Source: Gemmatimonas phototrophica (GTDB lineage: Bacteria > Latescibacterota > UBA2968 > UBA8231). From it: a DNA stretch of 64,000 bases. Each line of letters begins with the position of its first letter. Position 1 is the first letter of the stretch. Below the pieces are notes generated by a model. That model had not been told where the DNA came from, searched no databases, and was given only the letters and a program-made list of their open reading frames with translations. Both the position numbers and the translations under genes were made by a program. Below, piece by piece: positions 46,427 through 55,050 of this stretch. The stretch spans positions 1 to 64,000 of the forward strand of contig CAMAVQ010000007.1 in the NCBI GenBank assembly GCA_945861755.1, in the 5' to 3' direction.

Positions 46427-47275
46427 TCAGTCCTGTACCGGTCTGGGGGGATTGGCCCAGTGGCCTTCGGGGTCGGTGCCGCTGACCACCACGCCCTTGC
46501 CGTTCCAGCCCATGTGGGCGCGCACGTCGGCGGCGCAGTAGCGCAGGGTGAGGCCGCAGCGCCGCCGCGTGGAGGTGTTGGCCTCCGAGCCGTGCAAGAG
46601 CAGATCGGAATGCATGGAGATCTGGCCGGCTTTGAGTTCCACGTCCACCGGCTCGCCGAACTGCTCGGCGTTTTCCACCGTCTGGTTGAGCACGTTGTGC
46701 TCGTCGTCTTCGCTCAGTTTCCAGGTGAGGTGGCCGGCGTGGTGAGAGCCAGGGATGAAGCGCATGCAGGCGTTGCCAATGTCCGAGTCGTCGATGGCCA
46801 GCCACACGGTGACGGTCTTGGAAGGAGTCATGGGCCAGTACGAGGAGTCCTGGTGCCAGGAGACCCGCTTGCCGTCGCCGGGCATTTTGCAGAAAAAGTG
46901 GGCGCCCCAGCCGATGACGTTTTCCCCCAGGATATCGCAGACATAGGCGACGACGCGGGGGTGGGTGATCAGGTCGTAGATGGCCCCGTATTTGAGATGG
47001 GCGGTGCTGATCGAATAGCTGTTGCCGCCCGCAGCCATGACCTGGGCCAGCAGGGCGTCGAAGTAGCGGCGGTGCGCGGCGGCTTCCTCGCTGGAGAAAA
47101 GTGGCAGGTCCTTGAGGTACCCGTCGTGGTTGTACTGCTCCAGTTGGGCGCGGCTGAGGGCCGTGGGATTGGCGGTGGTGCTGGGGTGGAAGCGCAGGTC
47201 GCGCTGCAAGGCGTCCAACTCGCCTTCTGGGATGATGACGAAGCGGTTGGGCGTGGGGGGCGGCTGCTGAGACAT
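46427..47275 (-). CDS. Phytanoyl-CoA dioxygenase family protein
   Basis: YNHDGYLKDLPLFSSEEAAAHRRYFDALL; WHQDSSYWPMTPSKTVTVWLAIDDSDIGNACMRFIPGSH; ISMHSDLLLHGSEANTSTRRRCGLTLRY. Confidence 0.93.
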   Translation of the reverse strand: MSQQPPPTPNRFVIIPEGELDALQRDLRFHPSTTANPTALSRAQLEQYNHDGYLKDLPLFSSEEAAAHRRYFDALLAQVMAAGGNSYSISTAHLKYGAIYDLITHPRVVAYVCDILGENVIGWGAHFFCKMPGDGKRVSWHQDSSYWPMTPSKTVTVWLAIDDSDIGNACMRFIPGSHHAGHLTWKLSEDDEHNVLNQTVENAEQFGEPVDVELKAGQISMHSDLLLHGSEANTSTRRRCGLTLRYCAADVRAHMGWNGKGVVVSGTDPEGHWANPPRPVQD

Positions 47276-47309
47276 GGCAGACCTCGTGGACAGGAGAGAG
47301 TACTAAATA

Positions 47310-47333
47310 GAATCTGAGGCTGCGAAGTGTCAA
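47310..47333 (-). promoter_or_regulatory. Predicted sigma70 -35 TTGACA with TATTTA -10 upstream of PhyH gene
   Basis: TGTCAA at 47328-47333 (minus-strand -35), about 18-nt spacer to AT-rich -10. Confidence 0.4.
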
Positions 47334-47390
47334 GATGTGCGTGGTGCGCGTCGGGGAGTGACCCACTTCAGCCTTTCCCCAGGCGCGTCC

Positions 47391-47419
47391 CGCAGCACCC
47401 CAACGTATGGGGTGCTGCG
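47391..47419. repeat. Perfect palindrome CGCAGCACCCCA-ACGTA-TGGGGTGCTGCG
   Basis: 12-bp stem; core CCCCAACGTATGGGG is the exact reverse complement of the core at 37223-37257. Confidence 0.85.
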
Positions 47420-47453
47420 CAATACTCGTTGCACTTCCCCAAGACCCATCCCC

Positions 47454-47479
47454 CGCAACGCCATCTATATGGCGTTGCG
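47454..47479. repeat. Perfect palindrome CGCAACGCCAT-CTAT-ATGGCGTTGCG
   Basis: 11-bp stem; same CGCAACGCC arm as the 37223-37257 palindrome. Confidence 0.85.
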
Positions 47480-47557
47480 CCACGCGGACTTCCCTGCCCA
47501 ACCACTCCCCGGGAAAGGCTTCCGGGGTCATCTCCCCGCCGCTGGGCGCATCTATTT

Positions 47558-48736
47558 TCATTGATAGGGCACAGCGATCAGGGGGACCAGCATCTCCTCG
47601 GGGCTGAGGCCGGCGTGGCCGCCGCGATTGGGGTGGGTGCCCTGGCCGTAATCATACATGAGTTGGCAGCCGTCGGCTGGCAGGAGGATGAGATCACCCA
47701 GGCGGGAGCGATACCGGCCGCAGTCGCCGCCAAACCAGCCCTGGGCCACGGCTTCGTCGGTGGGCATTACCAGTAGGTCCCCGTGCTGCAAGAGTGGGTG
47801 TGCCTGCAGAGTGGCCGGGTCGGCGGCAGCCAGGTAACAGGCGCGGCGGCCACCAGCCGGCTCGTAGCGCAGGAGGCGGGCAAAATCTCGATCCAGCACC
47901 ATAGCGCGGGCCGGGTCCAGCTCGATCTGGCCGTGGTCGGCGGTCAGCAGCAGGGTGTGGCCGGCCCGAGCACAACTGTCGATGATCTTGCCCAACATCA
48001 GATCGACGAACTCCATCTCCAGCGCGCAGGGCTCGGACTGAGGTCCGTAGATATGGGAGAGGGTGTCGACCAGGGGCCAGTACACGTAGTGGAAAGAGCG
48101 CCGGCCCTGCTCTTGCTCCAGCGAGGTCCGGAGTAGGTACGGGATTTCGGATTGGCCCTCGTAGCCCAGGTACTGGGCGCCTTTGTGCAAGAGATCGGTA
48201 AAGCCAGTGCCTTCGTGGGCTTTGGCGCTGATGGCGACGGCGCGGATACCCCAGGCGCTCAGCTGCTCGTAGAGGGTGGGGCCGTTGCGGATCAGGGCCG
48301 CATCAATGGGTTGGGGTTGCTCGGCCACAGTGCGGAAGCGCAGCATGTCGCCCAGGGCCTGGATCTGGGGCAGCCACTGCCGCATGCCCAGCATACCGTG
48401 CTGGGCCGGGGTGAGGGCGGTGCAGAGGGAGGGCAGAGCACTGGTGGTGGTAGTGGGAAAAACCGAGGTGAGGGTGCGTACCCCGCCGGGGGCGTGGGCC
48501 ACCAGGCGTTCCAGGTTGGGAGCGCGACCGCTGGCCAGCACCTTTTCGAGCTGGTTCCGCCCGAGGGCATCGCAGACCAGCAGCACCACCCCTGGCGCTG
48601 TGGCCAGCAGGTCCGGGGACAGCAACTCGGAGCGGCAGGGCGGATTGGGCGCTTGGATGCCAAAGGCCTGGAGCAGGGAAGCGGCCAGGTTGACGATGCT
48701 GCCGCCGGTGTAGTCGGGGGGCACCAGGTTCATCAA
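47558..48736 (-). CDS. Alkaline phosphatase superfamily/type I phosphodiesterase-like protein
   Basis: GVVLLVCDALGRNQLEKVLASGRAPNLERLV; TSVFPTTTTSALPSLCTALTPAQHGMLGMRQWLP; LLLTADHGQIEL; HPNRGGHAGLSPEEMLVPLI. Confidence 0.88.
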   Translation of the reverse strand: MMNLVPPDYTGGSIVNLAASLLQAFGIQAPNPPCRSELLSPDLLATAPGVVLLVCDALGRNQLEKVLASGRAPNLERLVAHAPGGVRTLTSVFPTTTTSALPSLCTALTPAQHGMLGMRQWLPQIQALGDMLRFRTVAEQPQPIDAALIRNGPTLYEQLSAWGIRAVAISAKAHEGTGFTDLLHKGAQYLGYEGQSEIPYLLRTSLEQEQGRRSFHYVYWPLVDTLSHIYGPQSEPCALEMEFVDLMLGKIIDSCARAGHTLLLTADHGQIELDPARAMVLDRDFARLLRYEPAGGRRACYLAAADPATLQAHPLLQHGDLLVMPTDEAVAQGWFGGDCGRYRSRLGDLILLPADGCQLMYDYGQGTHPNRGGHAGLSPEEMLVPLIAVPYQ

Positions 48737-49335
48737 GGCGCCCGGTCCAGGATCTGGGGTTCTTGGGGCAGCTCGATCCAGTAGCGCAGTTTGTCGATCT
48801 TTCCCTTGGCCGCGCGGCCTTCAGCCCGCAAGAGATGGGCGGGCATAACCATGGAACTCTCGAAGCGGCCGCCGTTGTGTTCGATGATCTTCTTGGAGGG
48901 GTGGTTGTCAGAGTTGCAGGTGACCAGCACCCGCTTTAGGCCCAACTGGCGGGCCTCTTCGAGGGCCAGGGCCAGTACTATAGTGCCGTAGCCCTGCCGG
49001 CGTCGCGAGGGGCGGATGCTGTAGCCGATATGGCCGCCGTAGGTGATCAGGTAGCGGCTGCTCAGCTGGGGCCGGACGGAGGTCTGGCCCAGGTACTCGC
49101 CCTGGCCGATGAGCCAGAAGACCCGATCCCGTTGCCAGCCCTGGGGCAGGGAGGTGTCGGCATCGAGGTTGAGCAGGTCGCGCACAAAGTCGCTGAAGTG
49201 GCGCTCCAGGGAGGTCAGGTCGTAGCCGAGGAATTCCGCATAGGTGGAATCAGGCCGGCCCTCGGCGAAAAACTCGGCGGCCCCGGATAGAAAACTTTCG
49301 CGGTACGTTTCGCAGGGGCGGACCAACAAACACAT
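48733..49335 (-). CDS. GNAT family N-acetyltransferase
   Basis: GHIGYSIRPSRRRQGYGTIVLALALEEARQLGLKRVLVTCNSDNHPSKKIIEHNGGRFE. Confidence 0.92.
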   Translation of the reverse strand: MCLLVRPCETYRESFLSGAAEFFAEGRPDSTYAEFLGYDLTSLERHFSDFVRDLLNLDADTSLPQGWQRDRVFWLIGQGEYLGQTSVRPQLSSRYLITYGGHIGYSIRPSRRRQGYGTIVLALALEEARQLGLKRVLVTCNSDNHPSKKIIEHNGGRFESSMVMPAHLLRAEGRAAKGKIDKLRYWIELPQEPQILDRAP

Positions 49336-49341
49336 AGAGGT

Positions 49342-49665
49342 CTAGCCGAACACCGAGAAGTAATGGAAAAAAAAGCGCTCGGGGTCCACACGCAGCGCCA
49401 CCTCGTGTGGGGCTGGCTGGGCGCCGGGACCCCAGTGCGTGAGGCCGGAGACCCGCTCGCCGGACAGCTCGATATCTACCCGGCCCGAGGTGAAGCCGCA
49501 GATCTGCTCGTCAAAGAGGGTGGTGGCAGCTAGCGGATCGTGGAAGGTGATGGTGGTGGTGATGCCCAATAACTGGCAGCGGGGCTGGGCCAGCAAATAG
49601 GCCAGGCAAAGGGCGTCGTCGATGTCGGAGCCGATATCGGTATCGAGGAGGATTTTTTCGCTCAT
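49342..49665 (-). pseudogene. Internally deleted inosine/uridine-preferring nucleoside hydrolase (N- and C-termini fused in frame)
   Basis: [37 protein letters not shown] directly followed by [44 protein letters not shown]...[22 protein letters not shown]. Confidence 0.75.
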
Positions 49666-49674
49666 AGGGCGAGC

Positions 49675-49703
49675 AAATTACCGCCCAGGCGCGCCCTTGT
49701 CAA
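49675..49703 (-). promoter_or_regulatory. Predicted sigma70 promoter TTGACA-17-TAATTT driving the nucleoside hydrolase remnant
   Basis: -35 TGTCAA at 49698-49703, -10 at 49675-49680; ATG at 49665, 9 nt after the -10. Confidence 0.45.
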
Positions 49704-49804
49704 GCAGGAACTTGATTCATCGGAGGTGTCGAAGGCGAACCATCCTGCTGTTCATGCGAGCGCTGCGCGGTACCTTCCTCCCAAGGTGGTGATCGGCGAC
49801 GCGG

Positions 49805-50188
49805 TCACGACCTTGGTTTTTTGCGCCTGAACTGGTTCCTATGGGTCTCCCGGTAGTGCTCGACCTTGCGGCTAATTACCCCCAGGTGCTGGCGCAACTC
49901 CCCGAGTTTCTGTTCGATGGAGGCCTGGTGCGCTTCGAGGAGTTGGAGGCGTTCCAGGACAGTGGAGTTGTCCTGCTGGGCCAGTTCCACCTAGCGCCTG
50001 ATATCGGCGATGGGCATGCCAGCGGTGCGCAGATGGGTCACAAAGAGAATGCGGTACACATCGTCTTCGGTATAGGCGCGGTGCCCGTTGGTGGCCCGAG
50101 CAATGGGAGCGACCAGGCCGGTTTGTTCGTAGTACCGCAGGGTGTGGATGCTCAGGCCGGTTTTGGCGGAGACCTGCTGGATCTTCAT
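49805..50188 (-). pseudogene. MerR family regulator interrupted by in-frame TAG at 49991-49993
   Basis: MKIQQVSAKTGLSIHTLRYYEQTGLVAPIARATNGHRAYTEDDVYRILFVTHLRTAGMPIADIRR-TAG-VELAQQDNSTVLERLQLLEAHQASIEQKLGELRQHLGVISRKVEHYRETHR. Confidence 0.8.
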
Positions 50189-50314
50189 GGTAGATCTCTT
50201 TCCTTTCAGGTCCCGCATTACCTGCCAGCGGATCGAAGGGTCAGAATCAAGTAGCCACCCTATGGCCGATCTCTGTAGCTTCGGGGCTTGCCCTTTGAGT
50301 GGATTGGTCGCCAT
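50189..50314 (-). pseudogene. N-terminal fragment of an unrelated protein (squalene-cyclase/prenyltransferase-like WLLDSDPSIRWQVMRDL) in frame with MerR
   Basis: MATNPLKGQAPKLQRSAIGWLLDSDPSIRWQVMRDLKGKRST then the MerR start. Confidence 0.5.
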
Positions 50315-50634
50315 CTGCTGGTGCTCCTTACGTTGGTTAAAAGACGCTGTTGGTAGCCAGCAGCCCAACGCTCGGGCTCACCGGTGAGCATAGAATGGTT
50401 TATCGGATTGAGGGTGATTCATTATTGCTGGCACAGTTGCGGTATCACTATTAAAGATGGCTAAGGGTTCGGCTCCAAGCTTTCTTGGGGCACAGAATAC
50501 CCCTAGCGGCCAGGACACGCTGCTTCAGGATCGCCAAGTTGGCCGTCTTTTTCGGGCCTAAAGGGCCGAGACCCGGACGGCCAGGTCTGCCGCATATTCC
50601 TGCTCCTGCCTCGAGGGCAGCAGGTAGCCGCACC

Positions 50635-52092
50635 TCAGAGTAGCCTTTCCAAATTCGGGTTGCGCGCCCACTTGGGCACCATGCCCCGCAGCCGGTGTCC
50701 CTGCTCCTCGACCAACCCCCAACAGATTGTCCAGTCACCAAAGCTGCAGAGCACCTCGCCCCGCTGCGATACCGGCGGGTCAAACACCGCCACCTCGCCG
50801 CGGAACAGGGTCTGCACCTGGGGCCAGTCCAGCATCACGCGCCGTCCCTGCATCCGGTCTCCCCACAGGGCCACCGCCCCCTGGGACAGGTAGTAGTGCG
50901 CCTGCTGGCGGCGGGCCAGGTGCAGGCCGGCCCGCAAAAAGTAGGGGTACTGCGCCCGCAACCCGGCAGCGGCCTGCGGCTCCATAGCCAGATAGCGACC
51001 ATCCAGCACCACCCGCTGCCCTTGGGGCACGGCAAACTCGATGCCCCACCGCCCCTCCAGGGCCACACGCACCGGCCCGGCCTCTGTCTCGCTGCCGGCC
51101 TCCTCCCATTCGGCAGCATCCCCCTCCACCACGTCCCAGACCGTGGGCTCTAACTTGCGCACCTTGGCCACAAAAGCCCCCTCGGTGTGATGCAGATGCG
51201 GCCAGACCCGCGCCATCAGCGCAAAATCGGGGGCATAACGCGCGGCCACCGCGGCCGGCAGCGGGACCCGCTCCAGGCCCTCCACTGGCAGCACCTCGAC
51301 CTGGCCCGGATAGCGCCGCACCAGCGCGGCGAGCACCTCCTCGTTTTCCTCCAGGCTCAGCGAGCAAGTCGAGTACACCAACACCCCCCCAGGACGCAGC
51401 ATGTGAAAGGCGGCCCGCAACAGCCCCTTCTGCTGCTGGGCCTTGTGACCGGCACCCTCGGGCGACCAGAAGCTCAACATCCGGGTGTCCTTGCACAGAA
51501 CCCCGTCGCCGCTGCAGGGTGCGTCGAGCAACACCCGGTCAAAATAATTATGGAAATAGCGGGCCAGCATAGCGCCAGCGGCCCGGCTCAGCACCACGTT
51601 GGCGACCCCGCAGCGCTCCAGGTTGCCCACCAGCGAGGGCATACGGCCAGGCACCGGCTCGTTGGCCACCAGCAGCCCGGTGTTGCCCAGGCGGGCGGCA
51701 ATCTGGGTGGCCTTGCCTCCTGGGGCAGCCGCCAGGTCCAGGACCCGCTCGCCGGGCTGGGGATCCAGCACCTCCACCGCCAGCGAAGGGGCCTTGGCCT
51801 GCAGATAGAAGGCCCCCAGGGCGTGTTCGAGGGTGCGGCCCAGGTGCTGCTCTGAGTCGGGCAGCACATAACCCTGGGGACACCAAGGCACCGGCTCAGC
51901 CCGCTCCTGTAGCCAATCGCGCAAGGCGCCCGGCTGCGGCCGCAGTGGATTGAGGCGCAGGGTAGGAGGAGGCAGTTCCCGGGCTGCACGGCGGAAGGCC
52001 AGCTGTTCAACTTCGGGGAGCAGTTGCTCCAGATGGACCAGCAGTGCTTCCAGGCGGGTCTCTTCAGCGGTGGTGAGGTCTTCTTTGCGCAT
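50635..52092 (-). CDS. NOL1/NOP2/Sun (RsmF/RsmB-type) RNA m5C methyltransferase
   Basis: GERVLDLAAAPGGKATQIAARLG; VLLDAPCSGDGVLCKD; GGVLVYSTCSLSLEENEEV. Confidence 0.93.
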   Translation of the reverse strand: MRKEDLTTAEETRLEALLVHLEQLLPEVEQLAFRRAARELPPPTLRLNPLRPQPGALRDWLQERAEPVPWCPQGYVLPDSEQHLGRTLEHALGAFYLQAKAPSLAVEVLDPQPGERVLDLAAAPGGKATQIAARLGNTGLLVANEPVPGRMPSLVGNLERCGVANVVLSRAAGAMLARYFHNYFDRVLLDAPCSGDGVLCKDTRMLSFWSPEGAGHKAQQQKGLLRAAFHMLRPGGVLVYSTCSLSLEENEEVLAALVRRYPGQVEVLPVEGLERVPLPAAVAARYAPDFALMARVWPHLHHTEGAFVAKVRKLEPTVWDVVEGDAAEWEEAGSETEAGPVRVALEGRWGIEFAVPQGQRVVLDGRYLAMEPQAAAGLRAQYPYFLRAGLHLARRQQAHYYLSQGAVALWGDRMQGRRVMLDWPQVQTLFRGEVAVFDPPVSQRGEVLCSFGDWTICWGLVEEQGHRLRGMVPKWARNPNLERLL

Positions 52093-52120
52093 TTTCTCAC
52101 TTATGGTTTAATTCGTTCCG

Positions 52121-52849
52121 ATGACCTACCCTCAACCAAATTCTAGGCCCACGGTGCAGCCTCTGCAAGAAATCCCGGGGGTTTCACCGACCTTCATCGT
52201 CAGCGACCTGCACCTGGGTTCCCCGTACTGCCATCATCGCCCCTTTCTCGCCTGGCTGGCCACCCTGCCGGCAACCGCACCGCTGATCCTCAACGGCGAT
52301 ATCATCGACGATCCCGGCCATCCCCTGGGCCCAGAGCACCAGGCCGTGCTCCAGCGCCTGATCGCCGAATCGCAGCAGCGCCCCCTGATCTGGGTCCATG
52401 GCAACCACGACGATGACCTGGCCCTGGGGGATACCGGCCGGATCCAGTTTGTCCGCCACTGGACCATCGGCCAACGCCTGCTCATCGTCCACGGCGACGA
52501 CCTCGACGAGGTCATGCCCCGCCATCAACTCTTCAAGAGATTTTTTAAGATCGTACACCGGCTGCACGTCAAACTCGGCTTTCCCGACGTGCACGTGGCC
52601 CAGTACGCCAAAAAATGGGGACTGCTCTACCGCGTCCTCAACCAGCATGTGGCCCGCAAAGCCCTGCGAGTGGCCCGCGCCCAGGGATTTGCCGCGGTGA
52701 CCTGCGGCCACACCCACTCGGCCATGGATCTGCACGAAGGAGCGGTGCGCTACCTCAACACCGGTGCCTGGACCGAAGAGCCCCACCACTTCATCACCGT
52801 GACCCCCGACGAGATCCAACTGTGTGTGTACCAATCCCCCGCACCCTGA
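52121..52849 (+). CDS. lpxH: Metallophosphoesterase, UDP-2,3-diacylglucosamine diphosphatase-like
   Basis: FIVSDLHLGSPYCHHRPF; LILNGDIIDDPG; WVHGNHDDDLAL; VTCGHTHSAMDL; YLNTGAWTEEPHHFITV. Confidence 0.8.
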   Translation: MTYPQPNSRPTVQPLQEIPGVSPTFIVSDLHLGSPYCHHRPFLAWLATLPATAPLILNGDIIDDPGHPLGPEHQAVLQRLIAESQQRPLIWVHGNHDDDLALGDTGRIQFVRHWTIGQRLLIVHGDDLDEVMPRHQLFKRFFKIVHRLHVKLGFPDVHVAQYAKKWGLLYRVLNQHVARKALRVARAQGFAAVTCGHTHSAMDLHEGAVRYLNTGAWTEEPHHFITVTPDEIQLCVYQSPAP

Positions 52850-55050
52850 TCCGCCGCTGCGCCTATCTGCTGGGCTGGGCCCTGTTGCCTTGTAGTGCCG
52901 GGGCCGAGGTAGAGTTCGCCTGGCCCCTGGCCCTGGAGCACGCCCTTTCTTCGACCTTTGGCGAAACCCGCACGGCCGCCTTTCACGCCGGCATCGACCT
53001 AAAAACCCAGGGCAAGACCGGCTTTGAGGTACATGCCCCGGCTGCCGGGTACCTCTGGAAGGTGCGCACCTCGCCCTGGGGGTACGGCCGATCCCTGTAC
53101 CAGAAACTGCCCGACGGCCGCATCCTGGTCTACGCGCACCTCCAGGGATTTGCCCCTCACGTCGCCGCGCGTGTGGTCCGGGCTCAGCGAGAAAAACAGG
53201 CCTATTCCGTAGACCTCGAATTCCAGCCCGGCGAGATCCCCATCCGGCGCGGCCAACTGGTGGCCTGGAGCGGCGACAGCGGCATCGGCCCACCTCATCT
53301 CCATATGGAATTGCGCGATGCGGACAATATCCCGCTCAATCCCCTGCTCCACGGCTTCCAGGTGGAGGACACCCTCGCCCCGGTCTTCGAGCGCCTGGCC
53401 CTGGTGCCGATGGGTTTGGAGAGCCAGGTCAATGGCCGCCATCAACCGGTCTGCGCAGCGCTGCGGCGTGCGGCCAGCAACTACGAGGCCGCAGACACCC
53501 TGATCGTTGCCGGCTCTTTCGGGGTCAGTGCCCAACTCCACGACCTGGCTGACGCGGCCCCCAACCAGCTGGCTCCGTACCGCCTCCGCCTGTATGTGGA
53601 CGGTCTGCCCCAGGTCACCTCCACCTATGCCCGAGTCTCCTATACCGACGGCCACCAGGTTTTCCTCGACCGCCTCCGCCTCAACTTTGCCGGCGGCAGC
53701 GGGGCCTTCTTCACCCTCTTCCGCCTGCCGGGCAACCGTCTAGAATTTTACGACCTGCCGCCCGGTGCCGACGGCTTGCTGCGCGGCCTGGCCAAAGGCC
53801 CTCACGAATTGATGGTCCAGGCCGAGGACACCGCCGGCAACATCGCCCGGGCGCGGCTCCAGGTGCAGGTGGACGAGTTGCCGCGCATCGCCGACTTCCA
53901 GCTGCATGCCGCCGGTACTATCCTCAAGGTCCAGGCCCAGGTGGAAGACCCCGACGATGACGCGCTCGACCTGGAACTGTCCTGGTCTGCGGATGGCCGG
54001 CAATGGCAGCGCGAGCTGTTCACCCGTGTCCGCTCCGGCCCCGGTCAGTGGGAGGTACCTGCCAGATCCGGGGTTTGGCGGCTGCGGGTGTGGGACAAAG
54101 CCGGCGGCGAGGATTTCAAGACCTGCATCCTGGGCCAGATCGGGGCCGATGCGGAGTTTTTCCTGGAATACCAGACCTTTCCCGATTTCGCCGAGGTGCG
54201 GCTCATCAGCGACCGGCCCCTGGCTGCTGCCCCTCTGCTGGCCTTTGCCGATGACCGGCGGCAGGACACCCTGGCGCTGCGGCAAACCGGCCCGCAGGAG
54301 TACCGCGCCAGCCAGCCCTTCAGTGCCCGCGGCGGCCCTTTGACCATCCAGATGGCAGACCGCGCCGCGCCCTCCCTGGTCCTGCTCCAGCAGCAGGTCA
54401 ATCCCGGACAAGAATCCCAAGTCGAATGGGGCGGCGGCGAGGCCCGGCTGCACCTGGGCAGCGGCAGCATATACGCCCCCTTCTTCCCCCAGGCCCAGCG
54501 CTTTTCCCCCCCGGACGTCACTGGCCTGACGCCCACTGAAGTCGGGTACGGTTTCACCCCCGAGCGGCACAGCTTCGACCAGCAGGTAGAAGTCTTCCTG
54601 CGCTATGCCCCCACCGTGGCAGCTCCGCAAAAGCTGGGCCTGTACCAGGAGCGGGGCGAAGGCGAGTGGACCTTTGTGGGCAACGAGCTGGACTCTGCCC
54701 AGCGCCTGGTCAGCGGCAAGGTGCGGCGGCTCCTGCGTTTTGCCCTCTTCAGCGACACTCAGGCCCCCAGCATCACCGCCCTGCAGCCGGCCGCCGGCGC
54801 TGCGCTCAAAGAGCGGCAGCCGCTGCTGGGCGCCCAGGTGAGCGACGAGGGGTCTGGCATCGGACGGGAAGAGGATCTGACCCTGCACCTGGACGGCCAC
54901 CGGCTCATCGGCGAATACGACCCCGAAGCCGGCACCCTCAGCGCCCGGCCCGAAGCCCCGCTCAAGCCGGGACGGCATCGGTGGGAAGTCCAGGTCCGTG
55001 ACCAGAGCGGCAATCAGGCCGTGGCCCGTGCGGAGTTCACGATCAGGTAG
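52822..55050 (+). CDS. M23 family metallopeptidase-like protein with long C-terminal extension
   Basis: FGETRTAAFHAGIDLKTQGKTGFEVHAPAAGYLWKVRTSPWGYGRSLYQKLPDGRILVYAHL...VAWSGDSGIGPPHLHMELRD; GTG start overlaps the lpxH-like gene. Confidence 0.82.
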   Translation: MCVPIPRTLIRRCAYLLGWALLPCSAGAEVEFAWPLALEHALSSTFGETRTAAFHAGIDLKTQGKTGFEVHAPAAGYLWKVRTSPWGYGRSLYQKLPDGRILVYAHLQGFAPHVAARVVRAQREKQAYSVDLEFQPGEIPIRRGQLVAWSGDSGIGPPHLHMELRDADNIPLNPLLHGFQVEDTLAPVFERLALVPMGLESQVNGRHQPVCAALRRAASNYEAADTLIVAGSFGVSAQLHDLADAAPNQLAPYRLRLYVDGLPQVTSTYARVSYTDGHQVFLDRLRLNFAGGSGAFFTLFRLPGNRLEFYDLPPGADGLLRGLAKGPHELMVQAEDTAGNIARARLQVQVDELPRIADFQLHAAGTILKVQAQVEDPDDDALDLELSWSADGRQWQRELFTRVRSGPGQWEVPARSGVWRLRVWDKAGGEDFKTCILGQIGADAEFFLEYQTFPDFAEVRLISDRPLAAAPLLAFADDRRQDTLALRQTGPQEYRASQPFSARGGPLTIQMADRAAPSLVLLQQQVNPGQESQVEWGGGEARLHLGSGSIYAPFFPQAQRFSPPDVTGLTPTEVGYGFTPERHSFDQQVEVFLRYAPTVAAPQKLGLYQERGEGEWTFVGNELDSAQRLVSGKVRRLLRFALFSDTQAPSITALQPAAGAALKERQPLLGAQVSDEGSGIGREEDLTLHLDGHRLIGEYDPEAGTLSARPEAPLKPGRHRWEVQVRDQSGNQAVARAEFTIR

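Larger units (their letters stand above)
47333..47553. mobile_element. MITE-like foldback element, long copy (about 221 bp) carrying two internal palindromes
   Basis: Left GCGTCGGGGAGTGACCCACTTCAGCCTTTCCC; reverse complement of right end GCGGCGGGGAGATGACCCCGGAAGCCTTTCCC; outer AGATG(T/C)GC also shared by both ends. Confidence 0.7.

Noticed and set aside
49805-49990. Independent 61-aa gene (MELAQQDNST...)
   Set aside because: Same frame as, and immediately after, the MerR fragment; it is the MerR dimerisation helix cut off by TAG.
53740-54978. 412-aa minus-strand ORF antisense to the M23-like gene
   Set aside because: Shadow frame; sense frame has signal and catalytic motifs.
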